A stretch of DNA of 64,000 nucleotides from Chitinophagaceae bacterium LGM1 (GTDB lineage: Bacteria > Bacteroidota > Bacteroidia > Chitinophagales > Chitinophagaceae). The notes under the pieces are model-generated. The model did no database searches. It was not told where the DNA came from and saw nothing but the letters and a program-made list of their open reading frames with translations. The translations under genes were made by a program, and so were the position numbers. Where the stretch lies: positions 1,511,501 through 1,575,500 of the forward strand of contig CP075895.1 of the NCBI GenBank assembly GCA_018604165.1, in the 5' to 3' direction. Below are positions 27,188 to 37,397 of this stretch, in pieces. How positions within the stretch are numbered: the first letter of the stretch is position 1; each line of letters begins with the position of its first letter.

Positions 27188-30100
27188 TTATTGTTGTGAA
27201 CCTCTATTATTTTGCTCCTCTCTTGTGGAATCTGCCAAACGCTGTTTCTCTGCTTCTTCTTCCTGCTTACGGATGAAGTATTGACGCCCTCTGAAAAATT
27301 CTCCCATCGTATTGAATGACCTGTGCCAATTGACGCCGACACCGCCGCGTGCTATATTTCGATTGTCAATTACATCATAATTGTTGGTGCGGAATATGTA
27401 GCCACGCAAGTTGCCACCTTCACGAAATTGATATTGCAAACGGAAGTCACCAACAGGATTGAAGTTACTGGCACTGCTATTAGCTGTTGGTTTTCCCCAG
27501 TCATAAGAGCTACCTACTTCCAGTGTAAGCCTGTCGTTTACAAGGTTTCTGAATAAATTTTTCTTAAGTCCTAGCGATACTTCATTGCGACTTGATGCAT
27601 CTGTACCTGCTGTTTCATTCAGGCTGTAGTTTTTGTATTTAAAGTCCAGGCTCAAACTTTCATCGCCTGTTAGTTTATTCAATACATTGGTCAGTTGTGT
27701 AGATACTTGTCCCGACAGCATTTGGCTTATGTTGCTAATGCTACCGGATACTGCACCACCACCACCACCGAATTCTCCGTCAACAGGTATAAAAGTATTT
27801 ATTAGTAATAACGACGCTACTTGATTATTCAACTCCTTATCATTCTGATTCAAAAATTGCAGCTTAGTGTAGCCTGCAGTTCCAATACTACTACTATTGG
27901 GCAATTCTAATTGAAAAGATATTTTTGGTGTACCCATTGAGCCTTTCATAAACAGTAAAATGTTTACATCCTGCATTACACGTGCTTCTTCTTTTTCACG
28001 TTCATTATTCTCTATTACTTTCTTCTCATTGGCACTTAATAAATCATACAGCCTTGCCTTGGTAGTATATTTACCAGTTACATCTAATTGTGTTTGTTCT
28101 ATCGGTCCGTTGAAGAATATCTTACTACCATCATTTAGTTTAAAGTTACGCTTGAAAGCCAGTTGTTTCAGTGTGAATGTGTAATCGCCTTGCTTCACAG
28201 TATATATGCCACTCATGCGCATATCATTACCAGCTGGTATATCAATGCGCAATGTGCCGTTACCACTTGCATTAATCGCATCACCTGTTGCCGGATCCAT
28301 AACAAGACTTACTTCACAAATGTCTTTTACGAATGCCTCAATACTGATAGATAATTTGCTGCTTTTCTTTTTTACTTGTTGTTCCTTACCATAGCTTTTA
28401 AAGGTAACGTAGTTGTATGTACCCAATCCAGTACCACTACTTAGTGGCAGATACAGGTGCGATTTTTCTACGGGTGTTGCCCCGCGTATTGCGATATTTA
28501 CATTGTCTATAGGCCCCGTTACTGATAGCGTTTTTATACTGGCTATTAGGTTGCCATAGAATAGTTCGCTTTCCTCTTCTTCCAGATTAATAACTTCAAA
28601 CTTGGGCGATGTCATTTGTATACCCAACTTCATATTGTCGAAACGCTTGTGTGTTATTTTGCCTGAAAGTGTAGCAGTATTTTTATAAACATCGTAGAGT
28701 GTTATTTTACCTAAATCTATTACTTCATTATTAAGAGATACGCTTGCGTTAGGTATAGAATAGTATGTGCCAAGAAAATCTATTCGCATGGCAGCGTCCT
28801 GCATTTTTATATTACCGGCAACATCAGGCTGCGATGCAGAACCCGATATGTTGATTTCACCATTCAATGTACCGCTCAGCTTGCTTACAAATCCTGTCAG
28901 TACCGGCGACAACCAAGACATAGGCGTACTGTTGAATTTGATAATACCATTCAGCTTTTCTCTGCTTGTACTGTCAAAAGACATGTCGCCCGATGCTGTA
29001 ACAGATGCATTGCCACGGTATATGCCGCTACTGTTATCTAGGTGTACTGTTTTTTTAGAGCCATTATAGCCACCTGCTACTACTACGTTCCCGATTGTGT
29101 CTGCACCTATGCGTACATCTGCCGCACGTATATTGCTGGTAACATTCAGTTGCCCGAAGAGGTCGTCAACTTTCAAGTCGCCATTAATGCGTCCATCAAG
29201 CTGATAATCTGATAAGCCCGCAAGGTTGCCTATTTGCGATACGTCTATGTTTTTTATTTCTACTGTTATTGGTTGTGTTGCGCCGTTGCCGTTTACAGAA
29301 AACGCTCTGATACTTTGTGCGCCCGATGATAGTACGAAATTATTAACGTGTAGATAGTTAGTGCTATACAGTACGGATGCTTGCGGAATATCCCATTTGG
29401 TATCGTTCAAATAAAATTCTGAAGGTTGCAGATTAAGCCATACAGAGTCGCCATTAGTATGCACTTTTCCAATAAGGGTTGCATCACCATATTTATCAGC
29501 AGATGTGGTTGCTATCTTAAAGTTTAAATCATTATTTGCTAATGTAGCATCAACAGCCAGCGCGCCCGATACGATGCTGTCGCCAATTACAACATTTTCG
29601 CTACGGATGTTCGTTGATAGTTTATTAAAATCGCCCGTGCCGTTAATCTTTATATCTCTGAATGTGATATTGTTTATTACACCGAAAGGTATGTTTGCAT
29701 TTAAAGACAACTGCTGGCGAATGGTGTTGAGGCTGCCATCAATAGTTGCACCGCTAAAGCCTTTGATGTTTGGTATCACAATACCCAACAGGCTGTCTAT
29801 TTCTTTCGTCACAAGGTTAAAGGTAATGTCTTGTTCTGGGGCAGCGTCGCTGGGTTTGCTGATGTAGTTGGGCAGATAGCCGGATATGTAATATTGAAAT
29901 GAGTTGGCCAACTTACTCAACTGATAACGCCCGTTGATTTTTGCTGTCAATGCATTACTTTCCACCAATATCAGACGAGAGCCATCGTCATTATCTGCAG
30001 ATTTCAGATACACAGAGTCTATATCCAATCTATGCCCGCTACGTACCATATTTATATTGTAGAGTTTTGCATAGCCGTTGAAGTTATCAATACTGCTGCC

Positions 30101-32017
30101 AACGCAATCCAGGTCGAAGTCGGCAGTTGCGGTAATACTATCCTTGGTAAAATTCAGCGCGGCTAAATTGCTTTTCAGCAGGTTAGCTTTGGCGTTTAGT
30201 TTCACTAGCTTTTCACTCAAATCAATATTCCCGTAAAATGCCAATGCCAGATTGGGGTCATCTATCAACAGGTTGCCGCTGAATTTATTTTTTTCAACCG
30301 CACCGTCCAACGTAATATTCTGATAATGATAGCCATTAAAGTCTATCCGTTTAGCTGTTGCATCCAGTTCTATATGTGCTATGGCAGGGTCGAAGGAATT
30401 TCCGTTAACTTTCGTATCAAAGCTTACTGTGCCGAGCATATCCTGATTAAGCAACGCACCGATATTAAAGCCTTCTGTAGATATGGTCCCATTATATACT
30501 GCTTTATCAGTATTGCCATCCGGCATTTTTAATGACACATTACTGTTGATGTTGCCAAGGTTGGTAGCCAGTATCCCATTACAGGCAAAATTGTATATAT
30601 ACCCTGTGAAGCTACCTTTAAAGCTTATTGAACTTAGCTTATCTATAACTATGCTCTTATTGTCCTTCAGCGATGGTACATAGCGAAATATGCCCTTCCC
30701 GTTTGTTTGCAGGTCTGCATTTCTGTAGTCTATAAAGGTATTGTTGATGTCTGGCAGGCCTTTCATTTTCAGGTTACCTTTTACCACAGATGTGCCATCT
30801 GTTATATACAGGTTTTCAGCTTTTATATCGGCAACAGTTCCATCAATTTTGCCTTGCAATTGCAACACGGTAGGGTATTGCCTGAGTACAGGGGCAAAGT
30901 AAGCTATGTCTTTTATGTCAAGATGCGACTCTTTGAAGTCTGCCACCATCCTTACTTTGTTAATATAATCTTCAAAATCGGGGAAGCGGGTATAGTGCAT
31001 CGCATAGTAGCGTTGCAGCTTACTGTTATCAGTTTCTAGCAGCAGGTTTTTCACGATACTCGCATTGGGCGATACTGTAACATCTCCTTTGAATTGTTTG
31101 ATGTACAGCCCGCATCTTTCTTTTGCACTCAGCAGGTGCAGTTTTGCTTTCAGGGTGTCGCCGATAATGTGCAGTTCATCAGCGTTAATATTAATACTAC
31201 TAACACGCATGTGTCCGGTATCAAACTCATCTTTCAAAGGTGGCCTGTCTGCCGTTTCCAGCCCGAAGTAACAATCTTCAAGGCGCAGCTTATCTAAGCT
31301 GATTGCCCAATTATCTGTATTAAATGCAGTTGTGTCAATAGTATTTGTTTTGGGCTTTTTTGGTTTAGGTGGCCTGCCACCTTCGTAGTCTTTTATTACG
31401 ATTGCTACTTTAGAGAAATTGATATTGTCTAATGCAATTTTTTTGTTCTTAAAATTTATTTCATCTGCACTTATCAATGCGCTACCTACATCAAAGTCCA
31501 TATCACTACCTACCCATGCATCGTCCATGTGAAAGCGTACATTGTTCAGTTCTATTTTTTCAAGGTCTATTTCAAAATCATTGCCATTCTTTTTCTTCTT
31601 CTTGGTTGATGGTCCTGAGTCAAAGGCGTCAACTACAAACTGGTAGTTCCATACATCACTGCTTTTTTTACGGTATAGGTGAGCATACGTATTTTTTAGT
31701 CCTGCATACTTTAGTACAGGTGTGCCTTTTTTCAAAAAAAACCAATCTGTTATTCTAACCCTTGCTTCGCCTATGTAGGCAAGCGTATCACCACTTTTGT
31801 CTTCAACGTATAGTCCTTGTATCAGTACATGGTTCAGGAAATCAATCCGTACATGCTGAATAGCTACTTTGGTTTGTAGTCTATCTTCTAAGATGCCTGT
31901 TGCTTTTTTAACAATAAAGTTCTGTACACTCGTGAAGTTGAGCGACAGCACAATACATATCAATAATCCTATGATTATTAATATGGTATTTCTTAATATT
32001 TTGAGAAATCTTTTCAG
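27188..32017 (-). CDS. TamB-like translocation/assembly protein (AsmA/DUF490 superfamily)
   Basis: About 1610 residues. The protein is anchored by one N-terminal helix and is otherwise a long run of beta-strand-rich repeats, ending in a C-terminal DUF490/TamB domain (FRNLVNDRLTLEVGSSYDWG, LQYQFREGGNLRGYIFR). Such proteins bridge the periplasm to the outer membrane and are implicated in outer-membrane protein insertion or lipid transport. The start is unusual. The membrane helix (KRFLKILRNTILIIIGLL) is encoded upstream of the first conventional start, a TTG at 31961-31963 in mid-helix, and has no in-frame ATG, GTG or TTG before the stop at 32030. I place the start at the CTG at 32015-32017 (M-KRFLKIL); ATT at 32020 is equally possible. 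The C-terminus after residue 1560 is Glu/Arg/Gln-rich. Confidence 0.82.
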   Translation of the reverse strand: MKRFLKILRNTILIIIGLLICIVLSLNFTSVQNFIVKKATGILEDRLQTKVAIQHVRIDFLNHVLIQGLYVEDKSGDTLAYIGEARVRITDWFFLKKGTPVLKYAGLKNTYAHLYRKKSSDVWNYQFVVDAFDSGPSTKKKKKNGNDFEIDLEKIELNNVRFHMDDAWVGSDMDFDVGSALISADEINFKNKKIALDNINFSKVAIVIKDYEGGRPPKPKKPKTNTIDTTAFNTDNWAISLDKLRLEDCYFGLETADRPPLKDEFDTGHMRVSSININADELHIIGDTLKAKLHLLSAKERCGLYIKQFKGDVTVSPNASIVKNLLLETDNSKLQRYYAMHYTRFPDFEDYINKVRMVADFKESHLDIKDIAYFAPVLRQYPTVLQLQGKIDGTVADIKAENLYITDGTSVVKGNLKMKGLPDINNTFIDYRNADLQTNGKGIFRYVPSLKDNKSIVIDKLSSISFKGSFTGYIYNFACNGILATNLGNINSNVSLKMPDGNTDKAVYNGTISTEGFNIGALLNQDMLGTVSFDTKVNGNSFDPAIAHIELDATAKRIDFNGYHYQNITLDGAVEKNKFSGNLLIDDPNLALAFYGNIDLSEKLVKLNAKANLLKSNLAALNFTKDSITATADFDLDCVGSSIDNFNGYAKLYNINMVRSGHRLDIDSVYLKSADNDDGSRLILVESNALTAKINGRYQLSKLANSFQYYISGYLPNYISKPSDAAPEQDITFNLVTKEIDSLLGIVIPNIKGFSGATIDGSLNTIRQQLSLNANIPFGVINNITFRDIKINGTGDFNKLSTNIRSENVVIGDSIVSGALAVDATLANNDLNFKIATTSADKYGDATLIGKVHTNGDSVWLNLQPSEFYLNDTKWDIPQASVLYSTNYLHVNNFVLSSGAQSIRAFSVNGNGATQPITVEIKNIDVSQIGNLAGLSDYQLDGRINGDLKVDDLFGQLNVTSNIRAADVRIGADTIGNVVVAGGYNGSKKTVHLDNSSGIYRGNASVTASGDMSFDSTSREKLNGIIKFNSTPMSWLSPVLTGFVSKLSGTLNGEINISGSASQPDVAGNIKMQDAAMRIDFLGTYYSIPNASVSLNNEVIDLGKITLYDVYKNTATLSGKITHKRFDNMKLGIQMTSPKFEVINLEEEESELFYGNLIASIKTLSVTGPIDNVNIAIRGATPVEKSHLYLPLSSGTGLGTYNYVTFKSYGKEQQVKKKSSKLSISIEAFVKDICEVSLVMDPATGDAINASGNGTLRIDIPAGNDMRMSGIYTVKQGDYTFTLKQLAFKRNFKLNDGSKIFFNGPIEQTQLDVTGKYTTKARLYDLLSANEKKVIENNEREKEEARVMQDVNILLFMKGSMGTPKISFQLELPNSSSIGTAGYTKLQFLNQNDKELNNQVASLLLINTFIPVDGEFGGGGGAVSGSISNISQMLSGQVSTQLTNVLNKLTGDESLSLDFKYKNYSLNETAGTDASSRNEVSLGLKKNLFRNLVNDRLTLEVGSSYDWGKPTANSSASNFNPVGDFRLQYQFREGGNLRGYIFRTNNYDVIDNRNIARGGVGVNWHRSFNTMGEFFRGRQYFIRKQEEEAEKQRLADSTREEQNNRGSQQ

Positions 32018-32183
32018 AATGAAATATGATTACTTATAACCAACAAAAATACATCCATATTTTACAAATTCCTTATAAGGTTTGTTAATCATCTGTTTTG
32101 ATTTTATTTAATGTATCAGGAATGTTAAAGCAACAGCTAATTCGGATAATCTATCTTATTTTCGGAAACTGAAAAATTGACTT

Positions 32184-34355
32184 ATGAAATATTACTTACC
32201 GGTATTGTTCGTGCTTACTATTGCAAAGACAACAAATGCTCAAATGCAGATAAAAACAATGGTTGCAAAAGAGGCGGCTAACATAAGAGGTGTATCGCCT
32301 GATTTATATCCTGAAACACAAAAAGGTAGTATAACAGATACTTTTTTCGGTACTGTTGTTGCAGACCCATACAGGTGGCTTGAGGATGATATGAGTGAAG
32401 CAACAAAGGATTGGGTTAATAAACAGAATATATTAACTAACGCTTATCTGGATAGTATATCTTTCAGAGATAAAATAAAAAAGAGATTAACTGAACTGTG
32501 GAATTACGAAAAATTTAGTGCACCATATAAAGAGGGAGAGTATACCTATTTCTACAAAAATGATGGCTTACAAAACCAATCTGTATTGTACAGGCAAAAG
32601 GGTATAGGAACAGCAGAAGTGTTTTTGAATCCAAATGAATTTTCAAAAGATGGTACTACATCGCTAGCAGGCATTGAATTTAGTAAAGATGGGTCATTAT
32701 GTGCATATCAAATTTCTGAAGGCGGTAGTGACTGGCGCAAGGTAATAGTGTTGGATGTCAATACTAAAAAACAGATAGGCGATACACTGTACGATGTAAA
32801 ATTCAGTGGTCTTTCATGGAAGGGTAACGATGGTTTTTACTATAGCAGTTACGATAAACCCAAAGCTGGCAGCCAGCTATCGGGTATGACGCAAAACCAC
32901 AAGCTGTATTACCATAAAATGGGTACAAAACAGTCGGCAGATGTATTGGTATTTGGTGGCGAAGCGCAACCACGTCGCTATGTAGGTGGTGGTGTTACAG
33001 AAGACCAGCAATACCTTGTTATATCGGCTGCGAATGCTACCTATGGCAACGAATTATACATCAAAGACCTTGCTACAGACAATGCACCTATCCGTACAAT
33101 AGTTACAGGTTTTGATAACGAGCAAGACATCATCTATGCCGAAAACGGTAAGTTATATATACTAACCAATCAGGGTGCGCCCAACAGAAAACTGGTAGTA
33201 ACAGATGCTGCTAATCCCGCACCCGCCAATTGGAAAGTGCTGATACCCGAAACAAAATTTCCGCTGTCTGTAAGCACATGTGGTGGCAAGTTGTTTGCAC
33301 AATATTTGAAAGATGCTGTATCGCAAGTATATCAGTACGACCTGAACGGTAAACAGGAGCGTGCTATACAATTACCCGGGCTTGGCACAGCAGGTGGCTT
33401 TGGTGGCAAGCGCGAGGAGAAAGACGTGTATTACAGCTACACATCTTACATCTATCCGTCAACTATATTCAAATATGATATGGCTACTGGTAAATCGGTA
33501 GTGTATAAAAAGCCAAATGTAAAGTTCGACCCGAACCTGTACGAAAGCAAACAAGTGTTTTATACATCTAAAGACGGCACGAAAGTGCCTATGATTATTA
33601 CCTACAAAAAAGGTATGCAGAAAAATGGTAAAAACGCTATTATGCTATATGGTTATGGTGGTTTCAATGTCAGCCTTACGCCATCATTCAGCATCAGCAA
33701 TCTGGTATTTATGGAAAATGGTGGCATTTATGCCGTAGCCAACCTGCGTGGTGGTGGCGAATATGGCGATGAATGGCACAATGCAGGTACTAAGATGAAA
33801 AAACAAAACGTGTTTGACGATTTCATTGCAGCAGCAGAATACCTGATAACAGAAAAATATACTGATAAAAATCATTTGGCCATTTCAGGTGGTAGTAATG
33901 GTGGTTTATTGGTAGGCGCTTGCATTACACAGCGTCCTGATTTGTATGCCGTTGCTTTCCCTGCTGTTGGTGTGTTGGATATGTTGCGTTATCACAAATT
34001 TACAGCAGGCGCTGGTTGGGCTTACGACTATGGTACAGCTGATGATAGTAAAGAGATGTTTCAGTATCTGCTGAAATATTCTCCGGTACATAATGCCAAG
34101 TCAGGTACTGCATACCCTGCAACTATGATAATGACAGCCGACCACGACGACAGAGTGGTGCCTGCACACTCTTTTAAGTTTGCAGCAGCTATGCAGGCAG
34201 TACAAAAAGAGGTGTCGCCAAACCCTATGTTGATACGCATAGAAACAAAAGCCGGCCACGGTGCCGGCAAGCCTACTGCTATGATAATACAGGAGCAAGC
34301 AGATAAATGGGCTTTCTTGCTATACAGTATGGGGCTTACATACAAGGCTAAATGA
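32184..34355 (+). CDS. prolyl oligopeptidase (S9A), exported
   Basis: A 723-residue serine peptidase that cleaves after proline in short peptides. The signal peptide is about residues 1-20 (ending TNAQ), so it is probably periplasmic. The beta-propeller spans roughly 80-440. The alpha/beta-hydrolase domain carries the catalytic triad: Ser in ISGGSNGGLLVG (near 570), Asp in DHDDRVVPAHS (near 653) and His in KAGHGAGKP (near 690). The YGYGGFNVSLTP and NLRGGGEYGDEWH segments are classic for S9A. Single gene, divergent from the tamB-like gene, with a terminator downstream. Confidence 0.93.
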   Translation: MKYYLPVLFVLTIAKTTNAQMQIKTMVAKEAANIRGVSPDLYPETQKGSITDTFFGTVVADPYRWLEDDMSEATKDWVNKQNILTNAYLDSISFRDKIKKRLTELWNYEKFSAPYKEGEYTYFYKNDGLQNQSVLYRQKGIGTAEVFLNPNEFSKDGTTSLAGIEFSKDGSLCAYQISEGGSDWRKVIVLDVNTKKQIGDTLYDVKFSGLSWKGNDGFYYSSYDKPKAGSQLSGMTQNHKLYYHKMGTKQSADVLVFGGEAQPRRYVGGGVTEDQQYLVISAANATYGNELYIKDLATDNAPIRTIVTGFDNEQDIIYAENGKLYILTNQGAPNRKLVVTDAANPAPANWKVLIPETKFPLSVSTCGGKLFAQYLKDAVSQVYQYDLNGKQERAIQLPGLGTAGGFGGKREEKDVYYSYTSYIYPSTIFKYDMATGKSVVYKKPNVKFDPNLYESKQVFYTSKDGTKVPMIITYKKGMQKNGKNAIMLYGYGGFNVSLTPSFSISNLVFMENGGIYAVANLRGGGEYGDEWHNAGTKMKKQNVFDDFIAAAEYLITEKYTDKNHLAISGGSNGGLLVGACITQRPDLYAVAFPAVGVLDMLRYHKFTAGAGWAYDYGTADDSKEMFQYLLKYSPVHNAKSGTAYPATMIMTADHDDRVVPAHSFKFAAAMQAVQKEVSPNPMLIRIETKAGHGAGKPTAMIIQEQADKWAFLLYSMGLTYKAK

Positions 34356-34375
34356 TCTGATTATACATCAAAATA

Positions 34376-34404
34376 AAAAGGATGCTATAGGCATCCTTTT
34401 TTGT
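34376..34404 (+). terminator. intrinsic terminator after the prolyl oligopeptidase gene
   Basis: A perfect 10-bp stem AAAAGGATGC / GCATCCTTTT with loop TATAG, followed by further T. Its symmetry would also stop the convergent minus-strand lipoprotein gene. Confidence 0.8.
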
Positions 34405-34420
34405 TTTGAATATTGATACG

Positions 34421-34897
34421 TTATTGTGTAGTCAAATCAGCTACTTTCTTCCATCCAACACCAGGTTTTGCTACTTTGTCAACTTCGCCACCTAATAATT
34501 GTAAGAATCTTGGCCCGAAAGGTGCGTTCATAATTTCTTTCGTCTTGCCGTTTATGGTTATACCGTAGTTCAGCCCAGGCAAGTCAGGTATGTTGTTATC
34601 ATACACTTCTTTACACGTATCTACACGTTTCTCTGCAAACTGTTTAAAAAGGCTTTGTGCTTTTTTGCTGCCTATATTGTATTCGTACACGCCCATATAT
34701 TCTGTAAACTGACGACCGGTATAGCGTATCAAACCATTGCGGTATATCTCTACCATATAGGCAGGGCAACGACCAAAACAGGCAGTGCGCTCCATTTTCA
34801 GATAAGATATAGAAGATGCCTTGGTAGATTTTTTTTGTGCACAGGCTGTCAGTGCTATCAACACTGCTACGGTTATTACCGAAATGTATTTCTTCAT
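34421..34897 (-). CDS. DUF6438-type lipoprotein
   Basis: A 158-residue protein with a lipoprotein signal (MKKYISVITVAVLIALTAC, lipidated Cys at 19). The mature domain opens with MERTACFGRCPAYMVEIYRN, the CFGxCPxY signature of DUF6438, followed by YTGRQFTEYMGVYEY and DLPGLNYGITINGKTKEI. The family has no known function that I can state. The paired cysteines of CFGRC could form a redox or structural centre. A TATCTTTG box lies 20 bases upstream. Confidence 0.75.
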   Translation of the reverse strand: MKKYISVITVAVLIALTACAQKKSTKASSISYLKMERTACFGRCPAYMVEIYRNGLIRYTGRQFTEYMGVYEYNIGSKKAQSLFKQFAEKRVDTCKEVYDNNIPDLPGLNYGITINGKTKEIMNAPFGPRFLQLLGGEVDKVAKPGVGWKKVADLTTQ

Positions 34898-34917
34898 TTT
34901 GATTATTTTACGCCGTC

Positions 34918-34925
34918 AAAGATAA
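34918..34925 (-). promoter_or_regulatory. candidate -7 box (TATCTTTG) for the DUF6438 gene
   Basis: TATCTTTG on the minus strand, 20 bases before the ATG, an exact TAnnTTTG match; no TTTG at the standard -33 distance. Confidence 0.45.
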
Positions 34926-34978
34926 GTGTTCGTATTTTAGTAGCTTTTTTATTTTAGTGCAAATTTGCTGCCATTGCC

Positions 34979-36082
34979 ATGGAAAAAGAATGGATATACA
35001 GACTGGCTTTAACATTTGTGAAGCTGGTAGGCCCTAAAACGGGCAGGGCTTTGCTGGAGCAGTACGGCGATGCCGAAGCCGTCTTTAACGCGCCCGTTAA
35101 GCAACTTAAGCTGATTGACGGGATGGGCGAAATGAAAGCAAAAGCTTTTAAAGACCTGGAAGTGCTGAAGCGAGCGGAAGATGAATTAACATATATGGCA
35201 GATAATGGTATAACACCCATATGGCTGCAAGATGATAATTATCCTGAACGGCTGAAAGCCTGTGTTGATTCGCCACTGCTTTTGTATGCCAAAGGTAATG
35301 CCAACCTACATGCACAAAAAGTAATAGCCATAGTTGGCACACGCAAGCTGACCGAATATGGTGTGAAACTGACAGAAGACTTAGTACAAGGCTTAAAGGA
35401 TGTAGAAGATGTATTGATAACAAGTGGCCTGGCAGATGGTATAGATACCATAGCGCACAGGCAATGTGTGAAGCTGGGCATACCGACAGTGGGTGTATTA
35501 GGACACGGACACGATAAGATGTACCCCGCAGGCAACAGGGGTTTGGCAAAAGAAATCTGCGAAAAGGGTGGGGCGGTACTTACAGAATACCCATCTGGTA
35601 CGTTGGCTATGAAAGACAACTTCCCGATGCGGAATAGGATAGTAGCAGGGATGAGTGATGTAACCATTGTTGTAGAGAGCGATATAAAAGGTGGTGCATT
35701 GATAACCGCAAGGCTGGCAAGTAGCTACAATAGAGAAGTAGCAGCATTCCCCGGGCGGGTGAGCGATAAGCGCAGTAGTGGGTGTAATGAACTGATACGC
35801 ACCAATGTAGCTGCTATGATAACCAATGCAGACGATTTGCTGGAATTGATGAATTGGGGCAAACCCAAAGCTGCCAAACCCATGCAGAAAAAACTATTGC
35901 TGGCACTAACAACAGAAGAACAAATACTGATAGACTTGTTGCAAACAAAAGATATGCTACATGCAGATGAACTGCTGAACAATTCAGGATTGAACAACTC
36001 TGTATTAGCAGCTACACTGCTGACACTCGAAATGCAAGGGTTGATAAAAGCCCTGCCCGGTAAGATGTACAGGATTAATTGA
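34979..36082 (+). CDS. dprA: DNA-processing protein DprA
   Basis: A 367-residue protein that in competent bacteria loads RecA onto incoming single-stranded DNA. An N-terminal HhH/SAM-like part (KTGRALLEQYGDAEAVF) is followed by the Rossmann-like core: AIVGTRKLTEYG near residue 120, SGLADGIDTIAHR near 150, and KGGALITARLASSYNREVAAFPG. A C-terminal winged-helix (DML1-like) domain spans about 300-367. The three-part architecture is complete. The last 8 bases overlap the end of the convergent rimO gene. No other competence genes are in the window. Confidence 0.93.
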   Translation: MEKEWIYRLALTFVKLVGPKTGRALLEQYGDAEAVFNAPVKQLKLIDGMGEMKAKAFKDLEVLKRAEDELTYMADNGITPIWLQDDNYPERLKACVDSPLLLYAKGNANLHAQKVIAIVGTRKLTEYGVKLTEDLVQGLKDVEDVLITSGLADGIDTIAHRQCVKLGIPTVGVLGHGHDKMYPAGNRGLAKEICEKGGAVLTEYPSGTLAMKDNFPMRNRIVAGMSDVTIVVESDIKGGALITARLASSYNREVAAFPGRVSDKRSSGCNELIRTNVAAMITNADDLLELMNWGKPKAAKPMQKKLLLALTTEEQILIDLLQTKDMLHADELLNNSGLNNSVLAATLLTLEMQGLIKALPGKMYRIN

Positions 36083-37385
36083 TTACTTCACCCTCAAGGT
36101 CGTAATCGTATGCTTTGGTGATGCGCACATTTACAAAATCGCCAATGGGCAGTGCCTTCTTTGTGTTGATGATAACTTCGTTATCCACTTCCACACTATC
36201 AAATTCGGTGCGCCCTAAATAACGCCCTGCTTCTTTTTTATCAACTATCACTTTGTATTCCTTGCCTACTTTCTCTTGGTTCTTCTCAAAAGAAATCTCT
36301 TGTTGCACTTCCATTATCTCTTGTGCACGGGCTTCTTTTTCAGCGGCAGGTATATTGTCTTTCAATTCGTACGCGCCCGTGTTCTCTTCATGAGAATAGG
36401 TGAAGATGCCCACACGGTCCAGTCGCACCTCTTCCAGAAACTGTTTCAGTTGTTCTACGTCATCCCTCGTCTCACCGGGGAAGCCAGCTATTAGTGTACT
36501 ACGCAAGCATATACCCGGCACTTTTTCACGAATGGCAGCTACAAGGTCATATATCTCTTGTTTTTCCATCTGGCGTTTCATGGCTTTCAGCATATTGTTA
36601 GATATATGCTGAAGCGGCATATCCAGATAGTTGCAGATATTATCACGCTCGCGCATTACATCCAGTATATCCAGCGGAAACTTGGATGGGTAAGCATAGT
36701 GTAGTCGTATCCAATGCAAGCCCGGCACGTCCGATAGGTGTTTCAGCAAATCGCCCAATGCACGTTTCTTATATATATCCAGCCCGTAGTAGGTAAGTTC
36801 CTGTGCTATCAGCATCACCTCTTTCACCCCCATAGAAACCAACTTCTTCGCTTCGGTTACTACTTCTTCTATGGTTTTAGAAATATGCCCGCCACGCATC
36901 AGTGGTATGGCACAAAAAGCACAGGTACGGTTGCACCCTTCCGATATTTTCAGATAGGCATAGTGTTTGGGTGTACTCAACAATCGTTCGCCAATCAATT
37001 CTGTTTTATAATCTGCGTCAAACTGTTTCAGTATCAGTGGCAGTTCCATCGTACCAAACCATGCATCTACTTCGGGTATTTCATTCATCAGGTCGTTACG
37101 GTAGCGTTCGCTCAGGCAGCCTGTTATATATACTTTGTCAAGTTTCCCTTCTTTCTTCAGTTCTACCTGCTCCAGTATGGTGTTTACACTTTCTTCTTTT
37201 GCTTTGTCTATAAAGCCGCAAGTGTTTACCACTACTATATTATGGTCTTGCTTAGTACTCTCGTGTGCTACTTTTATGCCATTCGCATTCAGTTGTCCGC
37301 TCAGTACTTCACTATCCACCATATTCTTAGAGCATCCAAGCGTTATGATGTTTACCTTGTCTTTATGTAGCTTTTTCGTTTTCAC
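36075..37385 (-). CDS. rimO: ribosomal protein S12 methylthiotransferase RimO
   Basis: A 436-residue radical-SAM enzyme that adds a methylthio group to an aspartate of ribosomal protein S12. The N-terminal UPF0004 domain opens with NIITLGCSKNMVDSEVL (first cluster cysteines Cys18 region, then NTCGFID and GCLSERY). The radical-SAM motif is CNRTCAFC near residue 150, and a TRAM domain closes the protein. The SEGCNRTCAFCAIPLMRGGH pattern separates RimO from MiaB. It is transcribed after der, 12 bases downstream, so the two are probably one operon. Confidence 0.94.
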   Translation of the reverse strand: MKTKKLHKDKVNIITLGCSKNMVDSEVLSGQLNANGIKVAHESTKQDHNIVVVNTCGFIDKAKEESVNTILEQVELKKEGKLDKVYITGCLSERYRNDLMNEIPEVDAWFGTMELPLILKQFDADYKTELIGERLLSTPKHYAYLKISEGCNRTCAFCAIPLMRGGHISKTIEEVVTEAKKLVSMGVKEVMLIAQELTYYGLDIYKKRALGDLLKHLSDVPGLHWIRLHYAYPSKFPLDILDVMRERDNICNYLDMPLQHISNNMLKAMKRQMEKQEIYDLVAAIREKVPGICLRSTLIAGFPGETRDDVEQLKQFLEEVRLDRVGIFTYSHEENTGAYELKDNIPAAEKEARAQEIMEVQQEISFEKNQEKVGKEYKVIVDKKEAGRYLGRTEFDSVEVDNEVIINTKKALPIGDFVNVRITKAYDYDLEGEVIN

Positions 37386-37397
37386 TATCCGATGCTT

